Positions 7,700 to 15,911 are shown, counted from the stretch's first letter. The stretch: DNA of 16,102 bases from Desulfuromonadaceae bacterium (GCA_013138655.1 WTCI01000082.1:1-16102); one strand, 5' to 3'. A program made the numbers and translations. Notes: generated by a model not told the origin, from the sequence alone.

Positions 7700-9747
7700 T
7701 ACGTACATGTTTTTTGAGCTTACTGCTTTTAGTCCTGCTGAGTCCTATCCAGGCACAGTCCAGCAGTCAGATGCCGGAGTTTGATGAGATCGGCATGGAA
7801 GAACTCTATGGCGACGAAGAGTTCGTCAGCATCGCCACCGGCAGCACTAAACCGGTCTATAAAGCACCGGCGGTGGCCAGTGTAATTACGGCCAAAGAGA
7901 TCAAAGAGATGGGGGCCAGAAACCTGAACGAAGTACTTGAAACAGTACCTGGGTTGCATGTGGGGATATCGGCAATAAACCGCCTTGATTCTGTTTTTTC
8001 AATACGCGGAATCCACACCGGTTTCAACCCCCAAGTCCTAATACTCTTTAACGGTATCCCGTTTGCTCCCCCCTCTACAGGAAGTCATCCTACGTTATTT
8101 AGGATGCCGGTTTCTTCTATTTCCCGAGTTGAAGTAATTCGTGGACCGGGGTCTGCCATATATGGAGCTGATGCTTACGCTGGTGTCATCAATATCATCA
8201 CCAAAGATGCATCAGAAATCGATACTGAAATAGGTGGAAGAATCGGTTCCTTCAACTCAAAGGATGCCTGGTTGCTCCACAAGCAATCTTTCGCAGGCTG
8301 GGATATTGGGTTCTCTTTTGAGTGGCAGGCAAGCAAAGGTGATAATGACCGTATTATAAGCAGCGATTTTCAGACAGGCTTGGATTCTAATTTCTCACTT
8401 GCACCAGGGCCGTTAAGTACTGACTACGATGTTTTTAGTACCCTTTTGGATTTAAACAAAGACAATTTTCGCTTCAGGCTTTGGAACTGGCGACTAGTCG
8501 ATGCAGGCGTGGGAGCTGGCGGCTCTCTAGCTCTCGATCCGAACGGCACGCAAAATGAAGATTTGTATTTAATAGATTTTACATATTCTAATGACAGCGC
8601 TATTGATGAATGGAAACTAATCGCTAACCTGAATTACATCTATCACAAATCTGATAGTTATTTTGTTCTTCTCCCCCCAGGGGCTATGGGCTTTGCTGAT
8701 GGAATGATCGGAAATCCGAGTGGTGTGGGTCAGCAGACCGGGATAGACTTATCTGCGATATACTTTGGGCATGTAAAACATAGAATTAGAATTGGATTAG
8801 GAGCCAGATACCAAGAACAAGACACAAGTGAGATCAAAAATTTTGGAAATGGTGTTGTCCCCGGGGTTTTAACAGATGTCAGCAATACCCCCTTTGTCTC
8901 TATGCCTGACACCTCCCGCAACTTGTGGTTCGTTTCCCTCCAAGATGAATGGCAATTTGCGCCTGACTGGGAAATAACTTCAGGTATAAGATATGATCAT
9001 TATTCTGATTTTGGCAGTACACTTAATCCGCGCGTGGCCCTTGTTTGGTCTACTCAACATAATCTAACTACGAAGCTTCTTTATGGACGTGCCTTTAGGG
9101 CGCCATCATTTCAGGAGCAATTCGCCGACCAGAACCCAGTCACCCTGGGAAATCCTGGTCTTGATCCTGAAACCATCGACACCATCGAACTAGCTTTCGA
9201 TTATCGTCCGACATTTGACCTGCAAACAACTTTGAATTTGTTCGGCTACAGGGCCAATGGTCTCATTAAGTATGTGCCATCCGGAGGTGGGACAAACACG
9301 GCACAAAATGACCGTGACCAAAAAGGCTATGGTTTTGAGTTAGAAGCAAAGTGGGAAGCTACTGATAAAATTGAAATCACAGGAAATTACGCTTGGCAAT
9401 ATTCTGTTGATCGTGAAACAGAAGCCAGAATCCCAGATGCCACCAGTCAGCAAGCCTTCTTGAATATGAATTGGAAATTCTTCCCAAAATGGTCTTTATA
9501 CTCACAAGTTAACTGGGTTGGAAATAGACATAGAATGGCCTCAGATACCCGTGCAGAAATTGATGATTATGTTCTCGTTGACATGACATTGCATCGTCAA
9601 AAGATCATGAATCACCTGGACTTAACTGTAGCTGCACGCAATATTTTTGATGAAGATGCTCGCGAGCCAAGTGATGGCATAAAAATTACCGATGACTACC
9701 CTTTAGAAGGCCGAAGTTTATGGTGTGAACTTCGTTACAGGTTTTAA
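7684..9747 (+). CDS. TonB-dependent outer-membrane receptor
   Basis: This 687-residue protein starts with a signal peptide (hydrophobic 9-22, cleavage probably after IQA). A short acidic N-terminal stretch containing a possible TonB-box region (EEFVSIATG, about 45-53) follows. The plug domain spans about 58-175, with VASVITAKEIKEMGA, LNEVLETVPGLHV, FSIRGI, VLILFNGIPF, VEVIRGPGSAIYGADAYAGVINIIT. The rest is a 22-strand-type beta barrel with YGRAFRAPSFQEQF and a terminal ...LWCELRYRF ending in Phe, as outer-membrane proteins do. The start is strongly supported by GGAGG (7673-7677), 6 bases before the ATG. The family imports siderophores, haem, cobalamin, metals or oligosaccharides using TonB energy, and the substrate cannot be read here. 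Composition changes inside the gene: the first 90 codons are host-like and the remainder is AT-rich. A GTG two bases after its stop begins the next gene, so the unit continues. Confidence 0.95.
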   Translation: MPNKLIRTCFLSLLLLVLLSPIQAQSSSQMPEFDEIGMEELYGDEEFVSIATGSTKPVYKAPAVASVITAKEIKEMGARNLNEVLETVPGLHVGISAINRLDSVFSIRGIHTGFNPQVLILFNGIPFAPPSTGSHPTLFRMPVSSISRVEVIRGPGSAIYGADAYAGVINIITKDASEIDTEIGGRIGSFNSKDAWLLHKQSFAGWDIGFSFEWQASKGDNDRIISSDFQTGLDSNFSLAPGPLSTDYDVFSTLLDLNKDNFRFRLWNWRLVDAGVGAGGSLALDPNGTQNEDLYLIDFTYSNDSAIDEWKLIANLNYIYHKSDSYFVLLPPGAMGFADGMIGNPSGVGQQTGIDLSAIYFGHVKHRIRIGLGARYQEQDTSEIKNFGNGVVPGVLTDVSNTPFVSMPDTSRNLWFVSLQDEWQFAPDWEITSGIRYDHYSDFGSTLNPRVALVWSTQHNLTTKLLYGRAFRAPSFQEQFADQNPVTLGNPGLDPETIDTIELAFDYRPTFDLQTTLNLFGYRANGLIKYVPSGGGTNTAQNDRDQKGYGFELEAKWEATDKIEITGNYAWQYSVDRETEARIPDATSQQAFLNMNWKFFPKWSLYSQVNWVGNRHRMASDTRAEIDDYVLVDMTLHRQKIMNHLDLTVAARNIFDEDAREPSDGIKITDDYPLEGRSLWCELRYRF

Positions 9748-11280
9748 TCGTGGGAAAATCTAATCGACACGTTCAGAGAAGAAAAGATGTTTTCACAGAA
9801 CGCCAAGCTACTAAAATTTGGCATGAAATACCGCATCCAGACAATCCCTACGTTGCTACCAGCTCTATTTGTCACGGATATGACATACTTGAATTGATGA
9901 AAAAACGTAATTTTGTTGATACCTTATTTCTCCTCTTCAATGCAAAGCTACCATCTAAGGAACAAGCAGAACTTCTTGATTGCTTAATGATCGCTCTAAT
10001 CAATCCTGGGCCAAGACACCCAGCAACTCGTGCTGCGATGAATGCAGGCGTCGGGAAGACGGACTCAACTCATATTCTTCCGATATCGCTAGGAATTCTT
10101 AGTGGTTCACACCTCGGCGCAGGAGAAGTTGAAGGTTCAGTGCGCTTTATCAGAAAGAATATAAATAAAGATCCAGAAAGCATTGTTGAGTCTCTGCTAT
10201 CTAATCCGCAAAGCCTTTCTGAAGGGGACTGGCATCCTGTACCAGGTTTTGGAAATCGATTTTCCGCCGTCGATGAATTCTCACTTCAAATAGCCAGACA
10301 GTTATTGACTCTGGAAGGGGCTGGAAAGTGTCTCCGATGGGGAAATGCATTTGCAACTGCACTTGCTCAACACCAAATGGGTTGGCTCACAACCGGAGTT
10401 GCAGCAGCAACATTTGCAGATTTAGGTTTTCACCCTCGCTATGGTGCGGGGCTTTTTCAATTATTAAGTGCACCAGGTTTATTAGCTCATGGAGTGGAGA
10501 TGAGCACAAAACCAATCACAGCAATGCCCTTTCTAAAAGACGAGGATTATATCATTGAAAAATAATGTGCCCCGTAACCTCGAATTTTGGGATACTCAAA
10601 GAGGAACCATTAGAAGTCGCAAAGGTGGATGGAAAATTGGCGAAGGGGTATTCAGCCATGGGTACAATCTTTTGGAGGATTTTGTCGGTAACAAATCATA
10701 CTTTCAGGTTATGGTTTTACATGCCACTGGCCGTCTCGTTGAAAGGTCAATAGCAGACTGGATGGAAGCTGTTTACATATGTATGAGCTGGCCTGATCCT
10801 CGAATATGGTGTAATCAAATCGGTGCTTTGGGTGGAACAATAAATGCTTCAATTATTGCGTCAACAGCAGCAGGTCTTATGGCTGGTGATTCAAAATTAT
10901 ATGGTCAAAAACCATTAAAAGAGGGTGTTACGTTTATTCAAGCGGCTCTAAAACAAAAAAAAACTGGTTCTACTGCCTTAGAAATTATTGAAAAAGAGTG
11001 CAAGAAAAACCGTGGGAAACCTTCTATTATGGGGTATGCTCGGCCATTAGCTAAAGGAGATGAGAGAGTAGAAATACTAAAACAATACAATAAGGAAAGC
11101 AGTATAGTCACAGGCGATCATTTGAGACTAGCTAATGAAATTGATCAAGTAATGATTGAGAAATACAATGAAAGTATCAATATAAATGGTTACGCCTCTG
11201 CTATTATGTCTGACTTTGGATTTACCCCGCAGGAGACATACCAAATATCCACACTGCTTACAGCCAGCGGCATAACTGCT
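7970..11280. other. AT-rich segment with sharp compositional borders
   Basis: Hand counts of 60-base rows give 53% GC in the kinase gene (from 6841), 35% in the receptor barrel (from 8581), 38% and 35% in the second citrate-synthase-like gene (from 10921 and 11101), then 58% at the row from 11281. Borders fall within coding sequences, near codon 90-100 of the receptor and about 35 codons before the end of the last gene. Borders are approximate. Confidence 0.6.
9750..10565 (+). CDS. Citrate-synthase-fold protein A (citryl-CoA-lyase-like, altered active site)
   Basis: This 271-residue protein has the layout of the short citrate synthase/citryl-CoA lyase group: HGYDILELM (42-50), LFNAKLPSKEQAELL (62-76), GPRHPATRAA (87-96), LGILSGSHLGAGE (114-126), HPVPGFGNRF (162-171), FADLGFHPRYGAGLFQL and a final PGLLAHGVEM. 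Citrate synthases use His, His and Asp. By this alignment the first His is kept (H121), but the GFGH His is N169 and the NVD Asp is T215, so ordinary citrate synthesis or citryl-CoA cleavage by this chain alone is doubtful. The start is GTG at 9750, two bases after the receptor stop, with only a weak AGG upstream, so translation is probably coupled. It overlaps a second, more diverged homologue by 11 bases. The two probably form a heteromer. The real reaction is unknown. Confidence 0.85.
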   Translation: MGKSNRHVQRRKDVFTERQATKIWHEIPHPDNPYVATSSICHGYDILELMKKRNFVDTLFLLFNAKLPSKEQAELLDCLMIALINPGPRHPATRAAMNAGVGKTDSTHILPISLGILSGSHLGAGEVEGSVRFIRKNINKDPESIVESLLSNPQSLSEGDWHPVPGFGNRFSAVDEFSLQIARQLLTLEGAGKCLRWGNAFATALAQHQMGWLTTGVAAATFADLGFHPRYGAGLFQLLSAPGLLAHGVEMSTKPITAMPFLKDEDYIIEK

Positions 11281-11388
11281 TGCTACCTTGATGCTAACGA
11301 ACGTCCCCCCGAATCCTTCCTCCCCATGCGTTGCGACGACATCGACTACCAGGGACCGCCGCCCCGAGAAGTTCCGGACAGAGAATAA
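10555..11388 (+). CDS. Citrate-synthase-fold protein B (diverged paralogue, triad missing)
   Basis: This 277-residue protein is homologous in layout to its upstream neighbour: WKIGEGVFSHGYNLLEDF (26-43), MSWPDPRIWCNQIGALGGT (77-95), AGLMAGDSKLYGQ (106-118), GKPSIMGYARPLAKGDERV (154-172), NINGYASAIMSDFGF (209-223). At the citrate-synthase triad I read Y116, R163 and N211 in place of His, His and Asp, so no canonical catalytic residue remains. The conserved SWPDPRIWCNQ block is not part of ordinary citrate synthase as I know it. The start is TTG at 10555, supported by GAGGA at 10542-10546 (8 bases away). GTG at 10567 is possible but poorly spaced. The last ~35 codons (ANERPPESFLPMRCDDIDYQ then a Pro-rich tail) return to GC-rich sequence. 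It probably pairs with protein A, perhaps as a structural or ligand-binding subunit. Confidence 0.8.
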   Translation: MKNNVPRNLEFWDTQRGTIRSRKGGWKIGEGVFSHGYNLLEDFVGNKSYFQVMVLHATGRLVERSIADWMEAVYICMSWPDPRIWCNQIGALGGTINASIIASTAAGLMAGDSKLYGQKPLKEGVTFIQAALKQKKTGSTALEIIEKECKKNRGKPSIMGYARPLAKGDERVEILKQYNKESSIVTGDHLRLANEIDQVMIEKYNESININGYASAIMSDFGFTPQETYQISTLLTASGITACYLDANERPPESFLPMRCDDIDYQGPPPREVPDRE

Positions 11389-11432
11389 ACAAGAGAAAAA
11401 AACCGGCGAGCATCTAATGCCCAACCAGTTTC

Positions 11433-13226
11433 CTAGTGCAAGCTTCCCAATGTCTTCATCCGTGAAGCCATCGGCGGGATCTCCTCCGGGTCGATGTGTA
11501 CATCGAGCAAGGTCGGACCTTCACGCTTGCAGATTTCTCTGAAATCGACCGCTGCCAATTCCTCGACCGTCCTGATGGTTTCCGCATGGGCTCCCATCGC
11601 TCGCGCAACCTGAGCATAATCAACCGGCGGCAGTTCAAAAGCGACCTCTTCCGCTCCGCCCATCCGCTGACCGTGCATGACCATCCCGAGAACACTGTCG
11701 TTGAGAATCACAAAAACCACCGGCAGTTTCTCGGCAACGGCAACCGTTAACTCCTGGCCGCTCATCAGGAAACTGCCGTCACCAGTAATACATACCGTCG
11801 GAGCACCTGCAGCTCCAAGCGCTCCGCCGACACTGGCACCGATGGCCCAAGCCATCGCACCATACCCCATACCGACCCGGTACAGACCAGTGCTTTTCAA
11901 ATGCAGGTAATGGGTCGCCCAGGCCCAACTGTTGCCGGCATCGACAAAAACCCGGGCGTTTTCCGGCAGCCGTAGAGAAAGTTCACGCATCAAACGTTGC
12001 GGTTTAAGCGGAAAAGCAGCAGAGAAGCAGGCCGCAGGCTCATTCAAGGTGATCTGAGCTGCAGGATAATCCGCACCACCACACCCCACCCTATCGGTCA
12101 CCGAACAGGGCAAAGGCGCCAGGCAGAGAGCCCCTACTGTTCTCTTCTCTTTGAGACTGTCGATCGAGGTCCTGAAAATATTCCGCAGCGTACCGCAGAC
12201 ATGCAGCCGCGCCAGCGACGAATGGGAAAAATGCTCCAAGTTATCATCGATGTGGATAAGCTTGGCATTCAGTTCTTCATCCTCTTCCCAGCCGCCAAAA
12301 ATCATTTCACCGAGACGGGTGCCGACAGCAAGGACCAGACTGTTACGTTTATCGACTAAAGTATCTCGTGCACTGGGATGGCCGGCAAAACCGAGAACGC
12401 CACGATAGAGGGGATGCTGATGGTTCATCCAGCGCTTTCCTGCAGGACCGGTGATGATCGGTGCCTGGACCAGTTCGGCAAACTCGACGATCTCCTCGAT
12501 TGCATCCCCACATCCGTCCCCAAGAAGCAAAACAACCCTCCTGGCCTGTTCCAGTTCAAAGAGCAATTCAGCCAGAGCATCAGGATCTGTAAGCGTGTGT
12601 CTTTTCAGCACGGATTCCAAACGCACGGAGGATCTTGCCGGACGCATCCGGCGGGGAGCCGCAAGCACATCCATCGGAATACTCAGGTGCGCCGGACCGG
12701 CCGGAGGGCCCTGAGTTGCGGCGATTGCGGAGACGAGTTTCCCTTCCAGTTGACCCCGATGCGAAACCAGGCTGCTGTAGCGGGTGCAGGACTGAAACAT
12801 GGCAACGGTGTTGACCGCTGTGCAGGAAGATTCCTGTAAGGACTGTTTGCCGAACAGGTGTAGAGCCGTTTGTGCGGTAATCACCAGCATTGGGGTATTG
12901 TCAACAAATGCCGAAGCCACCCCGGTAATCAGATTGGTTGCACCGGGACCGGTTGTCGAGCAGCAAACTCCGAGCTTCCCCGTTTCACGCGCATAACCGT
13001 CAGCCATAAAAGCGGCCCCCGACTCGTGCCGGGCAACGACAGGACGCAAGCCCCCCTTCCGACTGCTGCGCGCCATAGCATTGTAGAGTGGTTCTATGGC
13101 GCCGCCTGGTACGCCGAAAATATACTCGACGCCGATCTGTTCAAGCTGTTCAACCAGCAGATCGGCAAGATCCCCCTGAAGCCCAGGGTTGTTATTAACG
13201 GTCGGCGGAAATCGTTTTGTTGTCAT
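11433..13226 (-). CDS. Thiamine-diphosphate enzyme of the acetolactate synthase superfamily
   Basis: This protein of about 597 residues has three domains in the order of acetolactate synthase, pyruvate oxidase and related ThDP enzymes. Counting from the frame opening at TTG 13232, the Pyr domain carries the cofactor-activating glutamate E70 in RHESGAAFMADGYAR. The centre carries the Rossmann-like domain (about 205-355). The PP domain carries the ThDP/Mg motif GDGS (484-487) to N511. In acetolactate synthases the following block is usually GMVxQWQ. Here it is GMVMHGQ, so the specificity Trp is Gly, which argues against a standard branched-chain acetolactate synthase. No small regulatory subunit gene is present. 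I prefer ATG 13226 as start because GAGAG lies about 8 bases upstream of it. The gene converges on the citrate-synthase-like pair (44-base gap, no clear terminator). The substrate is unassigned: a 2-oxo acid decarboxylase/carboligase. Confidence 0.88.
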   Translation of the reverse strand: MTTKRFPPTVNNNPGLQGDLADLLVEQLEQIGVEYIFGVPGGAIEPLYNAMARSSRKGGLRPVVARHESGAAFMADGYARETGKLGVCCSTTGPGATNLITGVASAFVDNTPMLVITAQTALHLFGKQSLQESSCTAVNTVAMFQSCTRYSSLVSHRGQLEGKLVSAIAATQGPPAGPAHLSIPMDVLAAPRRMRPARSSVRLESVLKRHTLTDPDALAELLFELEQARRVVLLLGDGCGDAIEEIVEFAELVQAPIITGPAGKRWMNHQHPLYRGVLGFAGHPSARDTLVDKRNSLVLAVGTRLGEMIFGGWEEDEELNAKLIHIDDNLEHFSHSSLARLHVCGTLRNIFRTSIDSLKEKRTVGALCLAPLPCSVTDRVGCGGADYPAAQITLNEPAACFSAAFPLKPQRLMRELSLRLPENARVFVDAGNSWAWATHYLHLKSTGLYRVGMGYGAMAWAIGASVGGALGAAGAPTVCITGDGSFLMSGQELTVAVAEKLPVVFVILNDSVLGMVMHGQRMGGAEEVAFELPPVDYAQVARAMGAHAETIRTVEELAAVDFREICKREGPTLLDVHIDPEEIPPMASRMKTLGSLH

Positions 13227-13294
13227 GACCAATTCTCTCTATGCAATCCACAATAGACACCGCAGAACCGACTCAAACAGAACGCTGTTTTGAT

Positions 13295-13324
13295 ATTTTA
13301 CATTTAAATTTCAGCTATCTTCAA
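13295..13324 (-). promoter_or_regulatory. Candidate promoter for the ThDP-enzyme gene
   Basis: On the minus strand TTGAAG (13324-13319) and TAAAAT (13300-13295) are 18 bases apart, about 70 bases upstream of the preferred ATG, in the AT-rich 174-base gap after the REC-GGDEF-EAL gene. This supports separate transcription of the ThDP gene. Confidence 0.4.
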
Positions 13325-13400
13325 GATCTCAATGAAGCAATTACGACTAAATGTTGTTCAGATATCAACAATTTGTCATTAATGGATGAGCAGCAGGCAT

Positions 13401-15911
13401 TCAGAATCTGGCACAGCAGGTGATTGAGCTTGCCTGTAAAATTTCCTCAACAGGGATTGGATGACCGATAAAATAACCCTGCGCAAAATCGATTCCCAAC
13501 TCTCTGACCAGCGTCAGAACAGCCTCATTCTCGACATATTCTGCAACGGTCTGCTTGCCAAGGGCCTGCGCAACCTCGGTGATGGCACGGACAACTGCCT
13601 GGTCTTCCTTGTTTTTATCAAGCTGGGCAATAAAGCTGCCATCAACCTTGATACTCTCGGCCGGGAATTGCTTCAGATAACTGAAAGTGCTGAAACCGGT
13701 ACCGAAATCGTCCAGGGCAAAGCTGCAGCCGATCTGCCGCAACTGCTCGATCATCCTCTGCGTTGCAGCGATATTCGCCATACTGGCACTCTCGGTCAGC
13801 TCAAAAATAATCCTCCGGGGATCGACCTGCTTCTCTGCCAGCAGCTCTTTGATCAGCGACACCAGTTGTTCATCCCTGAATGCCTGTGCAGACAGGTTGA
13901 TAGCGATCTGGTGCAATTGAGAAAATTGACTCAGCAGATCGATAGCGTGACTGACAACCCAGTGATCGAGCAATGCCATCTCGCCGGCATCCTCCAACGC
14001 CGGGATAAAATCGCCCGGCATGACCACCCCCTCCTCCGACAGGTTCAAGCGTATCAAGGCTTCATAATAGGCAATGGCCCCACTCTTGATGTGCATGACC
14101 GGTTGAAAAAGCAGGAACAGATTGTCGTCTTCAATCGCTTTGCGGAAACGCCGTGCCCAATCGATACTGGCCCGGAGGTCTGCACTTTCGCGATCCGCAG
14201 GGTCATAAAAATGCACCAAATTGCGCCCCCTGCGTTTGGCAACGTAGAGAGCGGTATCCGCCTGCTTTACATATTCGGCCGAACTCTCCATTTTGCCATC
14301 GATCTCGCAGACGCCGACACTGCAACTGATCGCCAGTTGCTGACCGGCGAGACTATACTGATACCCCTGAATCAGCTTACAAATAGCATCGGCTGTCGCC
14401 TGGGCCTGCGTGTGATCACAGTTATAGATCAAAACAGCAAACTCGTCCCCACCGATCCGGCAGAGAACATCAGACTTGCGCACACGGGACTTCAGCAGGG
14501 TGGAGATATCTCTCAAGACGATATCACCATGGTTGTGGCCAAAGGTATCGTTGATGACCTTGAAGTGATCCAGGTCGATATAAAGGAGGGCATGACAGTC
14601 ACGCCCGCGGGCAGCGGATGCGGTCATCTGATTGATAATGTTATCAAAATAGTGACGATTATTGACCCCGGTCAGATGATCATGCATCGCCAGGAACTCT
14701 AGTTCCTGCTGGGCCTTTTTCCGCTTGGAGATATCATCCAGACAACCGAAAATGGTCAGACTATCCTGAGCGGAACTGATCACATCCAGCTTGCACGCCA
14801 GCCAGAGGATCTTCTTCTCACGGGTCAAAAGCGGCAGTTCAAATTCACACTGCTGCAACTTACCCGACACCAGACCCTTGAGCTGACGGGAGTAGCGCGA
14901 TTTCTGCAATCGACCTTCAGACGCCAGATAGCTGGTCAATTTCTTCCCCAGCGATTCCTCAATCGGAAAACCGGTCAAGCGCGTCCAGGCCCGGCTCAAA
15001 AACCTGATATGCCCTTTTTCATCCAGCTCAAAAATAACGGTACTTAAATTATCGAGCAGCCTCTGGTGATCTTCAGAAACCTTGCGGTAGGCTTCTGTCC
15101 TTTCCTGCAGAGTTTCGAGTTGCGCAGCAAACTGAGCATTACTGACCATGTAGTCTTCTCTGCGACTCGCGAGTTCACACACCTGACGCAGCTGCTCGGC
15201 ACGGAACGGCTTGCTGATAAAATCGACAGCACCTTTGGTCATCAGCTCTTCAGCCATCTCCATGGAGCTGTGTGCCGTCATGATCACAACCGGTTGCTGC
15301 GGTTCAATCCGCAAAATCCGTTCGAGAATTTCCGGCCCGGACATCCCCGGCAGCATGACATCGAGCAAGACCAGATCGTGGCGCCCCTCCAGCCAGGCCG
15401 CCAACCCGGAAGCTCCGTCTGAAGCAACCTCTACTATGAATTTGTTGCGCAGAATCCTCTTAACCAGTTCGGCATTGTCGGAATGATCTTCGACAACCAG
15501 CAGTCGCGGCGACAACAGGCCGGAAATCGAGTCGACCAGACAATTTTCAACCAGTTGCGGCAGTCGTTCAAGAGAGCCGGAAGAGAGGAGATGGTTCACC
15601 CCGAACTCACGGGCCGTAATCTGGGTAATCCGCTCACACCAGCTGTTGGTCACCAGAATAATCGGGATATCTCTTTCGCAGCGATAAATGCCGGAGCGAA
15701 TAATACGGGCAAGGCGCCAACCGTCCAATTCACCGATGGAGATATCCATTACGACCAGTTTCACGGCCACTGACTGCAAAATTTTAAGCGCCGCCAGGCC
15801 GGAATCGACCCCAACCACTCCATGCCCCGATCCGGACAAACTTTCACGAATCGCCCCACGCAGCACAGCATCGCAATTTACGATTAATATTTCAGCTTTT
15901 GCAGACAGCAT
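13401..15911 (-). CDS. Tandem-receiver PAS-GGDEF-EAL cyclic-di-GMP regulator
   Basis: This 836-residue cytoplasmic protein has two receiver domains (about 5-125 and 135-250), a PAS domain (about 280-395), GGDEF (about 405-570) and EAL (about 585-830). Receiver 2 has the full set E141/D142, D184 (LLLDVMLPG), T212 and K234 (SKPF). Receiver 1 has D56 (VVMDISIG) but SSGS (110-113) where the conserved Lys-Pro should be, so it is probably degenerate. The cyclase motif GGDEF (487-491) is intact, with an inhibitory I-site RKSD (478-481) five residues before it. The EAL domain retains E617-A-L, N672, E704, D734-D735, K755, the AEYVE glutamates (E791/E794) and QGY (811-813). Both c-di-GMP synthesis and breakdown are therefore possible, switched by phosphorylation and PAS input. 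It is the only gene of its unit. No kinase is adjacent. The start has an AGAGAG-type site upstream. Confidence 0.95.
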   Translation of the reverse strand: MLSAKAEILIVNCDAVLRGAIRESLSGSGHGVVGVDSGLAALKILQSVAVKLVVMDISIGELDGWRLARIIRSGIYRCERDIPIILVTNSWCERITQITAREFGVNHLLSSGSLERLPQLVENCLVDSISGLLSPRLLVVEDHSDNAELVKRILRNKFIVEVASDGASGLAAWLEGRHDLVLLDVMLPGMSGPEILERILRIEPQQPVVIMTAHSSMEMAEELMTKGAVDFISKPFRAEQLRQVCELASRREDYMVSNAQFAAQLETLQERTEAYRKVSEDHQRLLDNLSTVIFELDEKGHIRFLSRAWTRLTGFPIEESLGKKLTSYLASEGRLQKSRYSRQLKGLVSGKLQQCEFELPLLTREKKILWLACKLDVISSAQDSLTIFGCLDDISKRKKAQQELEFLAMHDHLTGVNNRHYFDNIINQMTASAARGRDCHALLYIDLDHFKVINDTFGHNHGDIVLRDISTLLKSRVRKSDVLCRIGGDEFAVLIYNCDHTQAQATADAICKLIQGYQYSLAGQQLAISCSVGVCEIDGKMESSAEYVKQADTALYVAKRRGRNLVHFYDPADRESADLRASIDWARRFRKAIEDDNLFLLFQPVMHIKSGAIAYYEALIRLNLSEEGVVMPGDFIPALEDAGEMALLDHWVVSHAIDLLSQFSQLHQIAINLSAQAFRDEQLVSLIKELLAEKQVDPRRIIFELTESASMANIAATQRMIEQLRQIGCSFALDDFGTGFSTFSYLKQFPAESIKVDGSFIAQLDKNKEDQAVVRAITEVAQALGKQTVAEYVENEAVLTLVRELGIDFAQGYFIGHPIPVEEILQASSITCCARF

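Noticed and set aside
9750..11388. Possibility that the two citrate-synthase-like frames are one gene split by a frameshift
   Set aside because: Each frame carries its own copy of the same ordered blocks (HGYDI/HGYNL, GFGNR/GYARP, FADLGF/MSDFGF), so they are two paralogues and not halves of one.
12861..13226. TTG at 13232 as the start of the ThDP enzyme
   Set aside because: It adds only two residues and sits almost on top of the GAGAG site. ATG 13226 is better spaced.
13241..13423. 60-codon plus-strand frame in the gap before the ThDP gene
   Set aside because: It overlaps the end of the GGDEF-EAL gene and the probable ThDP promoter, lacks a ribosome-binding site, and is low in complexity as a protein.
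13461..14702. Long plus-strand open frame (413 codons)
   Set aside because: It lies antisense to the GGDEF-EAL region, whose minus-strand motifs are intact. The plus-strand translation looks like a frame shadow.
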